Assembly (NCBI GenBank): GCA_009617715.1
Contig: VTFK01000681.1
Location: 1 to 64,000 of the forward strand
Source: Plectrocnemia conspersa
Taxonomy: Eukaryota; Arthropoda; Insecta; Trichoptera; Polycentropodidae
Reading direction: 5' to 3'
Length of the DNA: 64,000 nt
Shown here: positions 35,566 to 49,500 of the stretch, piece after piece
How the letters are laid out: the number at the start of each line of letters is the position of its first letter
Numbering within the stretch: position 1 is the stretch's first letter
The notes under the pieces: model-generated
Databases searched by the model: none
What the model was told of the DNA's origin: nothing
Seen by the model: only the letters and a program-made list of their open reading frames with translations
Translations under genes and position numbers: made by a program

Positions 35566-37041
35566 TTTACTAATACTATTGCCTTATATACATATATATA
35601 TAAAAAAAAATTGCAATTAACTAGCTGTCAGTCTCGCACTATCGTGAGGTACCGCAGCTAGCAAGTGACAAACACCGGACCCTTAACTTTTTGTATTATA
35701 AATATTATTTTTGCTTTGTTCTGATATTTTGATTTTAGTATTTATTTGTAAAACTTTATATTATTACTCTTTATTTGTTAAATTTACGAATTTAAATCAC
35801 TATGTTGCTGTGCACTATATTGTAGAATACAAATTGGATGAAGAGATTCACAACACTGTATATTTTAATTGTTATTTATTGGTTGGTTTTAAGACGTTGA
35901 AAGATAATAGTTAATCTTTGTTACAGGTAAATTGTCGCACGTGCACTTTCAATATATATGCAGATCATTCTTGCACATTTTATTCAAGCGAATATTTCTA
36001 TGCGCAACATAATATATTTAAAAAAAAAATTTAAATAAATGAATTTAATAAAGTTTTTTTATGTGAGCAAATACACCATAAATATTATCATAGGACGTTT
36101 GGTACAAAATGATAAATATAAATTAAATAACACCAGTTTATATAACTCAAATGCTTTTTTTAAATTCCTGATACAGTAAAAACTATTTTTCAGGTTGCAA
36201 AGATTATCTCAATTAAAAGTAAAATTTATTTTATATCTTACATTTAAAAAAATAGGTAACGAAGAAAAACTAGTTTTTATTTTTAATAATTAAAATAAAA
36301 AATTAATTGATTCTTTAAATATTAGTAGATATAAAATTCAATGGTGGTTCAGGAATCATAACTGTCAAAACGCGCGCACGTGCGTTGACGTTTGTACAAT
36401 TGTTTATAAAACGTGTAATTTATGATATTCTAGTTTTTTTTAAAAGGAAGGTTTGTTGTTGTTTGTTGCTTGTTTTAATTGCTGTCATTTGAATAGCGCT
36501 ATTGAATCAAATCGTACAAATGATTTATAAAAATTAAACGAAAAAACAGCTGTCACTTTTTCAGCCACCTTGTTTTAATTAATTTGCAATATTTGCTGTC
36601 TTTTTATTATTAGTAAAGGTACGGTAAGCCGTCGCCGGGAACGAGACGTCGGAAGCCATAATTTTTCAAAATTGATATTCAGCTTTTTTTCTATCCTCTA
36701 CGTACGTAATCGACTACTATTTTTCTACTATAGAATCACTTTAAGGCACATACGACGTGCTAGCATGAGAAAGTTAAGAGCCCGTCTGACGGAAGCGGAA
36801 GAGGCTTAAAACAATTATTAATAAGATTATTTTTTTTATATTTATATAGTGCTACTTATAAAATAAAAAAATATTAAAATAAAAAATATTTTTAATTTAT
36901 AATAAATATTTAATACTTATAATATATTTTTTAATTATAAAATAATAATTTATATTTATAAAAAAGTAATTTTAATTAAAAAAAATATTTTTGTACAACC
37001 ACTTCTCCGTCGCCCTCCATGACTCCTGTATCGCCCATCAA
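34441..37041. other. AT-rich stretch with TA repeats
   Basis: A unit of about 54 bp containing TTTTTACTAATACTATTGCC and a TA run occurs twice in tandem (35507-35602). No gene is recognised. A more complex patch lies at 36340-36790. Confidence 0.5.
35507..35602 (+). repeat. Tandem duplication with TA microsatellite
   Basis: Two copies of TTTTTACTAATACTATTGCC followed by TTATATACATATATATA, the first with an expanded TA run. Confidence 0.8.
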
Positions 37042-37072
37042 ATTCTCCCGGGCCAGCATTGCCCGGGAGAAT
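37042..37072. repeat. Perfect 12-bp GC-rich hairpin
   Basis: ATTCTCCCGGGC (37042-37053), loop CAGCATT, GCCCGGGAGAAT (37061-37072). Flanking CTCCT and AGGAG could extend the pairing. It is markedly GC-rich against its surroundings. Could be a structured RNA, a transposon remnant or a protein site. It is too short for a typical microRNA precursor. Confidence 0.75.
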
Positions 37073-39774
37073 AATAGGAGAGAATAGGCTAAAAGTGGGA
37101 GATAAAGATAAACCATTTTTTAAACTGCGATGTTATATTTTTGTTTATCCACGCTCATGTTCTCATTTAATATATAAAGCAGAAATCTAGTTTACAATTT
37201 AACATAGTCGACCGACTTTTCAACTAAAGCAAAGTCAAATAAGTTAAATTTATATTTACATAAGTGCATGTTTGAGTTAATAGCATATATATTATTTAAC
37301 ATTCAATTATTAAATATGTTTACGTTTAATTCAGAAATAACAGCTTCACGAAAATTACACGTAAACATATTTACAATAATAACATTAATTGCTAGACAAC
37401 AAAGTGTCTATCAAATTCGAGTAACTAAATAAGAATAAATCAATACTATACGGCAAATGATTGAAAAGTATAGTTTTACAATAATAGTTTACCGATTTTC
37501 TTTTAAGATTACGAGAATAAAATAACATTACAAATTTGCTATATGAGTATCATTAATAAATATTATTATAGTTGAGATGAGGACCTTGAGGTATTTCCGA
37601 TGTTTTCAGACAACTTGTGTAGCCCACATGGTTCTATATATATTGTGTAACAGTCACTTAAGTAATCCTTTGTTTATTCAACCAGTACGATGCTATCTAA
37701 CATAGATTATATTAAATGTTTTGGTATCGATTGTCCTTAAGGAGTCGACGTGCAAGTACTCACCAACTTTGTACACTAAACTTTAATTAGTTCACATGCC
37801 TTCGAATCGTTAACGAAGACTATCCTGATAAATAGCTTACTAAATTGACTTTTAACAAACTTCCGACTTGATGCTTGCACATTCTACGAAATAAAGTTAA
37901 GTCAAGTTGCATATGGAAAAGAAAGTGGTGGTAATAATAGCATCTTGCAGCGTCTCAGAATTAATTAGTTCGGAAATATTTCGCATAGCATAGTTAATTT
38001 AAATTTTCGGTGCGAACTCGTATCTTATACAATATTACTAACCGTAGTGGTTAGGCTTACGAAATATTTAAGCATGCGAGATCAATTTAATCATAAGCAT
38101 ATAAATTCTTTAAACTTAAAATGTACGAATTTAATACAAATTAATTAATTCGCAGACTTGTTCAAAGTTCAAAAAATTAAAACCAGTAAATTTTAAATGT
38201 GTTTTTGAAATAAAGATAGTAATTTTATTTTATTTTATTTAAAAAATATGTTTTAATATATTTCATAAAAATCAAAACTATAAATTTTAATATTACTCGT
38301 TAAAACTTCTTTAAAAAAAATCAGAAAAAAATCCCAATATTGTAAACGACTAAATTCAAGTATTTATATCATTGTATAGTAATTATACACTTATTTGTAT
38401 TATGTTAAAAATAAAATAACGTAATAAAATAATAAATTAAAAAATATATGTAACATATTTTTAAAACTAATGTTGAATATTTGGACTAATAATAAACATA
38501 AAAAAGGAAGGTTTCAAAGTCGGTCTTTTTATATCCGTGTTTAATGACTGTTTTTATTCTCAATTGACTTTTTTATATTTAACATAAATTATCCTGTTGC
38601 TGGCAAATTCTAATTTATTTTAACTTATTTTACCTCTGTTTGATAATAATTTCTACGTTTTCATTTTTAAAGCAAATATATTTTTTTTACTTTATTTATT
38701 TTCTATGCTTTATTTTGTATTCTATACTAATTAATGTGTATTAATATTATATATTTCTTATATTTTTTAAGTACAAATATTGTCACTATATAGTTATTCT
38801 AAACCTATTTATATTAGGTTAAAAAAATTAAATTTAAATAAATAAATATATGTATTTTTAAATCGAATATTTATATTCAGAAACTTTCTTATTATTATTC
38901 TATTATTTTTAATTTAATTTTACATTATTTTAATAAAGTTTATATATACATGTTAACATATGTAAAATTATAAGTGGACAATAATTAAAATATATTTTTT
39001 TATTCTGCCTCAAATTAACAATCACAATAAATAAAATTTTATTATACTTTATCGCTAAAAACTAAAGAAAGACTACGATCTTTTTTTTTTTCAAAGTTCT
39101 CATCTATGGCACATTTTATTTTTGAAACTAATTGCACCATAAACTAAATAAAAAAAATTCGAACCCATTTTTAAAAGTACGCAAAAAATGTGAAATATCA
39201 TTTTTATCAAAAAAGTATTCTTATTATATTGTTTTTTTAATAAATACAAATTTTATAATATTTGTATTTGCATAATTTACTTTGTTGGTATAGTATGTTT
39301 TTTGGACCCAATGGGTCTACTTCCTTTTTTATGCATTTTTCCCTATAATATATATTTTTATACGCGATAAATATATTGAAAAATATTATAATTACATACG
39401 TATTTTAGATCGCGTTTTTACTTTTTTCGCACAGATTTTTTTATTTAAAAATCGGTACAAAAAAATGTATATAAAAAAATCAAAATCTATAGCTCTAATT
39501 CAATATATTTGCAAACATTTATTCTATTCTCCATTGTCATTAACCGCTCTTTACTAAAATTACAATTTATTTCACATAATTTTTGAAACATAAACTTGAT
39601 TGCAAATTGAGAATTAATAAGTTGGGCATAATCCCTGCTAAGAATTGAATTGTTAATTTAATAAATTTTAATGCATTTCAGAATTTTTTTAATGATTTAA
39701 TATTGATGTATATAAATAAATATTAATTCCTAATGTTTTTAAGAACATCTTTAATTATATAAAATAATTTAAAA
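37073..39774. other. AT-rich desert
   Basis: No gene, transposon or ordered repeat recognised. The part at 37560-38100 is less AT-rich. Confidence 0.45.
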
Positions 39775-40000
39775 AACTTTTTGATGGACACATTGAGTTG
39801 ATATGGAGTCTCCAAAAAGGACAGTACCATCCTTTTTTGCAGGAAATGGTTTAAAACCTTTACTAAATGTTCAGAAAAAGCTGTAAATTTTTCCTTATTG
39901 TTTCTTGCCCATTTGCCATTTTCTGCTTTTATTGATTTTGTTGCCTCGCAAAGAGAGTAGTTTGTGGCTTCGTTCGCGATTAAGTTTTTAGATAATCCTG
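39775..40000 (-). pseudogene. Jockey-type LINE relic (linker between endonuclease and reverse transcriptase)
   Basis: The minus strand in one frame reads NLIANEATNYSLCEATKSIK, then AENGKWARNNKEKFTAFSEHLVKVL. This matches the characteristic jockey-clade segment ahead of the reverse transcriptase (xxxYSLWxATKxIK, then WARxxxEKAxxFAxHLxxVF). No reverse transcriptase core follows. The adjacent minus-strand frame 40124-40315 may belong to the same relic but has no recognisable motif. Confidence 0.6.
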
Positions 40001-40479
40001 TATTGCTTGTTATTAAGAATTTATTTTAATTCTTTTGGGACTTGAATTGAATTTGGTTCTAATAACTTTGTTCCTTAACTGCATCCACATTTTTTCTGCT
40101 TTCCTCTTCCTGCGATTTTTCTTTTACGAACAGTGAAATATTGCGTTTGCCATTTTGCTCTTTATATTGCGGGGTGGCACCACGAACTGCGTTTTGTATG
40201 GTGCCTGTGACATAAGAGAGTCATGTCTCATACTTGACGATCTAATATCTATCGGAGAATTAATTTGCGAATCAGAATTTTTTTCATAAGTAAATTCTAA
40301 AAAACTCTTTTTCAAAATCTGCTATTTATGATGACATCGCTGCCTATTTTTTTAAGAAACACTGAACCAGAGTTTAATAAATAAATTTGTTATTATAAAA
40401 TCTCGTAGTTATACATGTAATGCAATATAAATAACAACCAAAATGCCACTAACGATACCGAAACGGTAGACACGCACGT

Positions 40480-40750
40480 ATACATGCACAAGGGGTGTCC
40501 GGTAATAGCGAATGCGAGAATTTTTCCAAAAAGACTCTGGGAGGAGAACAAGTGGGCGGTGCGTTACGGCCGGGGAGGTAAGGGAAAGAACTCGGAGCAA
40601 ATTAATCAAACGTTTTCCGGCATGTCCGGGAGGAGGATCGGGAGGATAACTGCCGAAGGGTGGGAGTGGGGATGGAAGTGGGAGCGGGGAAGGTGGAGGA
40701 CATTCGCAGTGAGCTTGTGCGTGAGACAGCGAAGAAAGTTTGGCAAATGA
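40480..40750. other. GC-rich island with unrecognised open frame
   Basis: An 88-codon plus-strand frame (40484-40750) rich in G, R and W in a GC-rich patch. The composition rather than selection may explain the openness. I recognise no domain. May be regulatory or a repeat fragment. Confidence 0.25.
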
Positions 40751-40938
40751 AAAATGCTTTCACTTAGGCAACGCATGTTCACACATTTAATTCGGCGCTC
40801 TGCTGCTCTCCTAGAGAATAGAACTTATCTTTATTTATAACCGCAACAAAAAATAAGTAAAATAAAATTAATGAAAACAATAGATAATCTTTTTTTTATT
40901 GTCTCATTATATAAATAATTGTGTGTCAATGTGCCAAC

Positions 40939-41040
40939 ACTGTGTGCGTACAATCCAATAGCAAGTGTGCGTACAATCCAGTGCATACAATCGTGTGTGC
41001 GTACAATTCTGTACGTACAATCCAGCGCGTACAAACAACA
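40939..41040 (+). repeat. Minisatellite of GTGCGTACAATCCAG-like units
   Basis: About six imperfect units of GCGTACAATCC with variable spacers. The open frames on both strands here are produced by the repeat. Confidence 0.75.
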
Positions 41041-41907
41041 CAAATGTGTCAACACACGTGAAATTGAGAAAAAATGTCTTTTAGGAGTTCAGAATATCCT
41101 TCGCAAAAATAGCAAAACCGAGTATATAATCTAACAAATAAATAAAAAACAAATCAAAGTTCAATTAATTAACTCAAAAATATACAGCTTTAGCTATATT
41201 ATTGGGGCACCCTTTAAATGGTGTGTAACTCTTTACAAGTGTATAGTCTGACTGAAATATTTGGCCAGCTAGTTTAAACCGTAATTATGAGAACTATATA
41301 AAGGAATTTGTTGCTTTTAATTGCTCGCCTAAGTTTTAAAAAAATATTGCAAATCTCGATAAACTGACATTTTTGTTCAATTTATGTGTCGGTAATATTT
41401 ATTTAGATTATTATATAAACATTTAAAAGTGGCAAAAAACGACAATATTTATCGTTTTTTGGCATTTTTAATTAAGTAAAGCAAAAAGAAATAAAATTTT
41501 AATGCATTCTACTGAATATGTCGGAAAATAGTAAGCACTTGGTTTACGCTGAGCATAGTGCTTTAAACGGTTAAACAAATGTGGTTCTTACAAATCAAAA
41601 CCAAAAATTGTAAGAAAGTGAAAGACAACTACCGAAAAACGTCTTCAAAGTTGGTTCATGAAATCTCTATGAGTGGAGAGCAATTTATTTTAAACCACTA
41701 CAACAATTAATTTCCCAAAAATGTTAATTTTAATGGTGCTTAATTAAAAAAAAATATTTTAAATCAATATTTTTTAATCATCAATATTTTTTAGCAATAT
41801 ACAAAATGCCTTTGAAATTATTATGAATAAAATTAATATTGATTTTTTCTACAAATATTCTATGAATAATTTTTTGTTGTTATTTGCAATGTAAAACGGT
41901 TTAATTT
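41041..41907. other. AT-rich stretch, nothing recognised
   Basis: No gene or ordered repeat. Confidence 0.45.
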
Positions 41908-42090
<183 letters not shown>

Positions 42091-42686
42091 TAGAATATCA
42101 ATAAAAAAAAACTATTAATATTTAATATTCGATTTAAGAAAAATGCTACATGCAAAATAAGCCATTCTATTTTTTTACCGTAATAAAAAGATGTGTTTAA
42201 TTGATACTAAGTGATATTGATAATTAATTTGAATTTAATTTAATTTTAGAAAATGTGTCAGATTTTTTTTATATAATTAAAAAATATAAAAAAATATTTT
42301 TTTAAATATACAACTGAAGTAAAAATTGAAACACATTTATTACTATATAATATAAAATAAAATTAAGAACCAAAAAATAATTAAGAAAAAAATAAAGAAA
42401 AAATATTAATTAAATTTGGCAAAATGCATTTTGCAAAATGTCAAAATATAGTATGTTGTGGATTTTACTTTTATACAATTTTGAATCTGTATTATCATAT
42501 TTTTGTCACTAAACGCAACAATTTCAAACACTAGATAATTGCCTAAGTTCCAAGTTTTCCTTTTAATTACAATTTGTGAAACACCCCTACTCAGTGCATA
42601 AACCCTTTCCATAATATTGTAGTTAGATAACCGTAATCAAAATAATATTAATTTTGCACAAAACAGCAACTCGAGATATATGCATG

Positions 42687-42717
<31 letters not shown>

Positions 42718-42769
42718 TATTTATATGTATTTATATATATATACATACAAATAATCTGAGATTGATCAA

Positions 42770-43330
42770 GGAGTATACTATGACATTCTGTGCAGGAAAG
42801 TGATAATCCACAAACTCCATATCAGCGATTGAGTTGACTAATTAACGGCTGCATCAATACACGTGTTCAGGTTTCGAGGCTATCAACTTGACAATCGACG
42901 GTTAGATTAATCAGCCCTTGCTTTTGTTTGATTATCGGCATAGTTATTTTAATTGCTATACAAATCACATTTACTAGATCATAAATTTGTCAGATAATAA
43001 ACAGCTTAAGGGATTGCGAGTGCCGGTTGATCATACGCAATTAAGTCCATTTAATATCAAAGCCGACCTTTAACGTCGAGGGGGATGAATTTTTCACAAA
43101 AAAGTCGATGAAAACCATATTTAAAAAGCAGCAGCTGCTCCAACAATGACACCTCAGATTTCACAAATCAGACAGTATTATCCTATGTCTACTGCAGATC
43201 TTCGCAAGATATCATTGTCATAAACGCTTATCTAAAACTAAACTTTAAAATTTACAGCCCATACTTTGAGTGGTGCATCTCTCATGACCGAGTGCTATTT
43301 ATAAATAAAAAGACATAACAAGTGCGCATT
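42770..43330. promoter_or_regulatory. Higher-complexity island, candidate enhancer or promoter
   Basis: Balanced composition, with homeodomain-type ATTA strings, GATAA strings and the symmetric E-box GCAGCAGCTGC just after ATATTTAAAAA (43119-43140). The site density and composition resemble developmental control DNA in AT-rich insect genomes. This is inference only. Confidence 0.3.
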
Positions 43331-43429
43331 AGCACTAACACAATTAACATCTAAATCATCGCAGTGAAAATTAAATATAAAAATAGGATATGGTATAGTT
43401 TCTGAGGATGTAAATTAACCTATTGCGAT

Positions 43430-45320
43430 CTCGATGTTGTGTTTGGACTTAATTTTTTTTATTTGAACCAGAGATTCCAACGCTAAGAATAATGCATTTT
43501 AATTATTTCAGCGTAAATTTATCCAAAACGACGCTTATACGATACTTATATAATTTAAAAAAATTTCAAAAATACTAGACAATTTTATTTATTTTGATAT
43601 TTAAATGTGATGCGCAAATTTTAGATATGCAATGCATTCAGGCTTTATCTTCGGACCAACTTACTGTGTTTTTTTTTATACAAGTGAAAAAGATCGACGT
43701 TATCCTTGAAATTGTTTTTAACTGAAGCATATAATAGCAGAAAAATTAATACATACTACATTGAGAGTATAAAAAAGATTTTGAATTCAATACCTAAGTT
43801 GAATAATTTAGTGCAATATAGTAATACAGCTTTAAATGTAAAATTTAGTAAATTTAAATCAATATCATTGAAATTAATTCATAACATAATATATGAATTA
43901 AAAAAAGGAACCATTACTGATAAATTAGATGGAAATAATAGGAAGTAAATTAAACTATTTATTAAATAAAGCAATCTCCGAAGGATTGCTACTATTATAC
44001 CTATACTTAAAATAAAAAATAATAAATAGGTTAAGGAAATGAGACAAATTAACATTTTGCATTGTATAGAAAAAATGGTGGGAGAAGTACTTTTTAAATA
44101 ATTAAAGGATTTTTTATTTTTCAAAACATCCCATGTGAACAACAATCGGGATTAAGATAAGAACATTCCACTGAGACTGCAGGCCGAGCATACAAACAAA
44201 ATCATTGAAGCAGTTTTCTTGGATTTCAAGAGAGCTTTCAAAACAATAGACAGAGGAATAAAGTTGAAGAAATTAGAGAATATCGGTATAGGTATAATAG
44301 TTTTAAGATGCCTTACAAATTATTTAAAAAAAGTAAGAAAAAGTATATATAAAAGAGAAAATAATATCTCACGGTGTACCACAGAAGTCTAAATTGGTAC
44401 CATTGCTGTTTATACTATATAGAAAAATACAATTAATAATATAAATAAATATAAAATACGACACTTTAATATATTGCATAGGTGATATTGTTAAAGAAGT
44501 TGTAGATAATTTAAATAATAAATTAAGTATAATAGAAATATGATTAAAAATAATGTACTTAAACTAAATGAGAATAAAACTAAATGTATGTTTAATAATT
44601 ATAAAAATATGTTAAATAATAGCATTAAAATTGTTATAGATAAATAGTTGATATTGTTATTGTAGATATAGTATTTAATTGAACATTGTAATTACGTATA
44701 AAAAAATAGTAGAAAAATATGTATTTTATCCAGAATGAAAAATATGTTGAGTATAAACACAAAAAAAATTACAATAGTATCATATTGCCTCATTTTATTT
44801 ATTGTGTGACAATATTATATATGTTTAGTATATTAGATAAATGTTGCAACATTTACAAAATGTGCGATGAGAGTAGTCTTGATTAAAAATAGATTTACTA
44901 GTTGTAAAAGTATGATTGATAAATTTAAATAGGTAAATGTTCATAAAAAGTATTAAAGATAAATAATTTAATATTTATTTATAAGGTAAAAAATAATATG
45001 TTACCAGAGTATTTTAACAAGTATGCAATAAAATGTAGTTTGATTTAATACTATAAATATATGGGTATAAAAAAAGAGTACGGCCAGGGGAATTATATAC
45101 GTTAGTGTGAAATTGTATAATAATATAACTAGAATAATTCGCAAAAATAAAACTGTAACGGGTTTCCTAAATAGAATAAAAATAAAACCTTTGTGAATAT
45201 AGAAATAAATTATAATATTAGGTATTTTTTTTATTTTCTGTTTATGTTATATATTATATGTATGTATGTCTAGTTAAAGTTTGTTTGCTGTAAAAATTAG
45301 ATAATAAGCTAAATAAATAA
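43430..45320 (+). pseudogene. LINE relic with endonuclease and reverse transcriptase parts (copy 1)
   Basis: Read across frames: an endonuclease scrap (QCIQALSSDQLTVFF, 43620-43680); a linker frame 43706-43948; reverse transcriptase pieces like NIPCEQQSGL and HSTETA, and AVFLDFKRAFKTIDRG (44205-44260); then CIGDIVKEV and LKLNENKTKCMF at 44470-44600. The 3' end resembles 54160-54350, with a TAAA-rich tail. Jockey/CR1-like, broken by many stops. The family recurs at 53340-54360. Confidence 0.7.
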
Positions 45321-46179
45321 TAAATGAAAGGGTTTCAAGAGTATTGTCGAGTTATATACTGTACAAACTAGCTGAAAAGGTTAAGGATTTTAAAAGTATA
45401 AATAAAAGTAAAGAGGTTAATTAAAATTATAAGCATTTGCGGTAAATAACAATTTAGTTTGCATAGTAAACTCAGAGAAATTTTTAAATAGTATAAAAAA
45501 TAATAAATATAAAATAATAATAATTTTGAAAGGTGAAAAAAATACCCCCAACTAAAATATAACATAAGCAATTTTATTTAGAAAACGTAGACAATCTTTG
45601 CTACCGCCTTTCCAAAATAAACCGAATAGTAATGTTAAATTAAAAACAAGTGTTAAATACATAGGCTAACACCAGAATTTTGAGCTTAAATTTAATAAAT
45701 ATAAGGGCTGGCCGCCATTGCAAACCTTGGACCGATAAATAAATAAAGAGAACGCTTACTACAAACAATAAAAAAATATTACACAAACAAATAATTGGGC
45801 ATATTTTAACATATACTAGTGTTGAGTCACACCAGCATTTTAAAATAATATATAATACACTTTTTACACCAATCTTTAAGAACAGCCAACGAGTACCAAA
45901 AAAAAATATGGTATTTTCACACCAGTAAATAGTAACTTGGCACTTGATTAAAGTTTTATTTTTATTTTTTCCCCTTAATTACTACCAAGAACGTTTTGAT
46001 TTTTAATTATTATTTTTTACTATATTGTAAACATAAAAATGGTTCTAAACCATTATTATGTATTGAATCTAATGATATGATTGAAAAAATATTTATATTA
46101 TTGAAATAAACGTTTCAAAATAACATTTACAATTGAGTTTCATCCATCAAGCTCAAAATACAGAATCAAATACTTATGG
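45321..46179. other. AT-rich stretch, nothing recognised
   Basis: No gene or ordered repeat recognised. Confidence 0.45.
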
Positions 46180-46570
46180 GTTTGAACTTTATACTCTTCG
46201 GCTTGTAAACAATGACTGAAAAATCCTCATCTGGCACAACGCTCGCTTTGTTTTATTCGGCAAGTGGGATGATTTATGGGCGGCTGCGCGAAATTCGGGC
46301 GACGGATGTTTGAATGGGGAAAATCAAACTCGGCAAGGGTTCACAGGAAGTAGCTTGTCTTTCCGGCGCGTGATATATCAGTGTCCTTCCGGCCGATGAG
46401 ATATGAACACATCCCGCTGACGAGATATCGCAACACATATACATACATACACATATACAACTTCTGGCAGGCTGATGAGCGTTTCCCGGCCTCTGGACGG
46501 ATTGCTCAGTAACGGGTTTAATAAACCACTGGTTACAAGTATGGATCCAAGTCGATAGTTGTCCATTAAG
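46180..46570. promoter_or_regulatory. GC-richer island, candidate conserved element
   Basis: Complex sequence with CCGGCGCG and CCGGCCGATGAG strings and ATACATACAT microsatellite bases in the middle. Minus-strand frames cross it without family motifs. Function unknown. Confidence 0.25.
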
Positions 46571-49500
46571 CAAATGAGTGTCATTTTTGCTTTATCTTCA
46601 ACATCACTCTTTAGTATCATAATAATTCGTCGCTTAGTAATAAAATTATAAATATAATATAATTTATTATCGAAAAATTTTAATTAGAGGAGCAATAAAT
46701 AAATAATTTATTATATTTATATACATAAATACTGCTGAAAGTAAAGTAGTGCAACAAATTTTTTTTTTTCATTTTGATACTAGTTATCTACTTTCTTTAT
46801 TGTCGCAGAAAAAGTTATATATGGATGTGTTTATGCGTATGTGTGTGTTTTTCATATGTAAATAACGTATTTATTATGTACGATGGTCCGGATAAAACCT
46901 TTCAGGCTCAGGAAAAACAGGCCCTATTAAGAAATACAGGCAGGAAGGCACCGAAACTTGAATGGCATAGAAAAAAGTCATGAATAATGGAAATTGGAGC
47001 CATGTTATATGCAGATTAACAGTCCACTTCTCTTATGTTGTATGAAAATATTTGCTGTCGAAACAGAGAAAGAATAATATCTTTTTTTATTAAAAAAAAA
47101 ACATTTCGATAACTTTTTATATAAATAAAATTTGCTGTTCCATTTGCATAATTAAAAAATAATTTAGCAAAATAAAAATTAATCAGAAAATATTATATAT
47201 AAAAAGTGCTTTAACATTTTGTTTATTTTCTTTAAGTACTGTTAGTAACCTTGCTTTTTTCCAATCTTTGAAATTATTTTTTAACAGGTGCCCTATCAAA
47301 ATTGCATATCGTTGTTTTACCATTAAAAATTTATGCTTGAAAATCTATGCATCAACTGACGGCGGAAGTTCTTCTAGAAATAGTTTTATCGACCGATTGA
47401 GTTGCAACAGGTTGTTTAATAATGTATGACAACTTATATTAGTTGTAGTTACATTTCTGAAACTATCTTGCAGATAAATTTAAGAGCAAATTTAAATATA
47501 ACCATTTCACTGAAGACAGTTATATTTAAATTTTATGAAAATATATTTTTACAAACTATAGTGATTGATAATTATCGGCCAATATTAAAATAATCATCAT
47601 ATTTTTGAAGTATTTAAGAAAACCACCAGAATGTATATATATAACTAAATGCTACCGCTATTGATTTTTTCAGTGCTATTAGTTGTGTGGCAATGAATTA
47701 TAATTGTCATTAAAAAAATAATATTTATCATATACCATCAAATTGATCACCAGTTGTTGTAACGAAAAATTACCATCAAACATTTATAATATTTAGTTTT
47801 TTTGTTTTATTGTTATAAGGTGTCATAAATGAAAATGCGAATCATTATTGTATGGCAGACAATGTTTACATTATATGTATTAACTTAAGCAGGGCCGCCG
47901 AGAGTGAACCCAAGCCCTGGAAAAACAATGATTCCGGACCTCATGACAAAAATAGCATTTTGTATATTTTTTAACATCTTAATATAATTTATTGAATAAA
48001 TAATAATATGTACGAGTTTACCCTTTCAATGCTATAAATAAATATAAAAATTAGTCACCGTTGCAACAAATTTCTAAAATCATATTTTATGCAAAATATT
48101 TTAATTAGGCATTAAAAATTATTTATAATTGTATTTTTTGCTGCTCAGTGTTGCCATACAGTGAATTTCCAGTCCAGTGCAAAAGCAATAAAATAGTGCC
48201 AATATAATGAAAACGCTCGTTTATAACAATATTACGATGAAAAGCATCTAAACCAAATTTTGACCAATAAAAGAGCACAAAAAACAATTATCATTTCTCA
48301 AAAGTCCAAAATCCACGTCAAAAGCAATAAAATCGTGCCAGTGCCATTGCAGTGGGAACGCTCATTAACGAGCATGGGTACGTCCGTAGGCTGCAGGCGT
48401 CTCCAGAGAGAAACGGCGGTTTGCTGATCCTAATCATCAGTCTCCTCTCTAAGTTAAAAGTCTCTTGAAGTTTCGGTACGTTGAATGGTCCTGATATAAT
48501 GGAATTTATGATTCACTTCATTTTCGGTGAGATGACCAATTTTTAAAGAAGTGGCGAATTTTTTAAAATAAATTGCTGCTGGCCGATAAACTAGATTATA
48601 AACGGTTGCGCCCGTTATTAATTCTCATCGTGGTAAATATTTAATCCTATAATATTTAAATCGCGTAGCTTAAATTGTTAGGTGGTCACCCACGGTGTTT
48701 CAATTTAATCGAAAGAACCCATTTTTTTAACGACCTTTTTTTTAAAATATAAAAAGAAAGTATTTTATTATGAGTCGAACTACATATATTTTTACGATTT
48801 TAATCTGCGTGAATCCTTTAATATATAAATAGAAAGTGTTTCAGTTAATAAACTTAACACATTACATATATTAATAAAATCAACACAGCAAATCAAAATC
48901 AAATTCAACATTATTCAATATACAATTTTAAAGTAGTTGAACAAAATCATAATTCGGGACATTCCTTGTTATGTGCCCTTACATAGTTTTAAGAGTGTAA
49001 TTTGATCTTTGCTAAATTTTTTGACTAGATTGTAAGAGTGTCGAGTTGCTCTGTTTGGCTACTTTTATTTTATTATTTGTGAATAATAATTTTATAACTT
49101 CAGAAAATCATTAAATTTTGAGTAATGAACAATACTAAGATTGTTTGAATTTCATTTCAAGTATAATAGAATATGAGTTACAGAACAACGAATAGACGTG
49201 AAACTTAATACTAGACGTGTTTCGCGAAGTAATAGTTTTAATTAATGAGGCGTAAAATATTTCGAGGATTAAACAATATGAGTTTCAGAGAACCATGAAT
49301 AAATATGAGACGTACCAACTAAAAGACGAGCTCTGTGAAAGTAATGCATAATGGATCATTTTTGTAGTAAATATAATGCATAACGGTTCATGTAGCTCCA
49401 AATGGCGACGAGCACCTTATGTTTTACATTGTATGTCTATTGATATTTATATTTTTTAAAATCTCTAAAATTGCAAAATCGTAAAATATGAAAAATTTAT

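Noticed and set aside
47890..47910. CAGGGCCGCCGAGAG, resembling a DNA transposon tip
   Set aside because: No inverted partner seen; one end alone is not enough.
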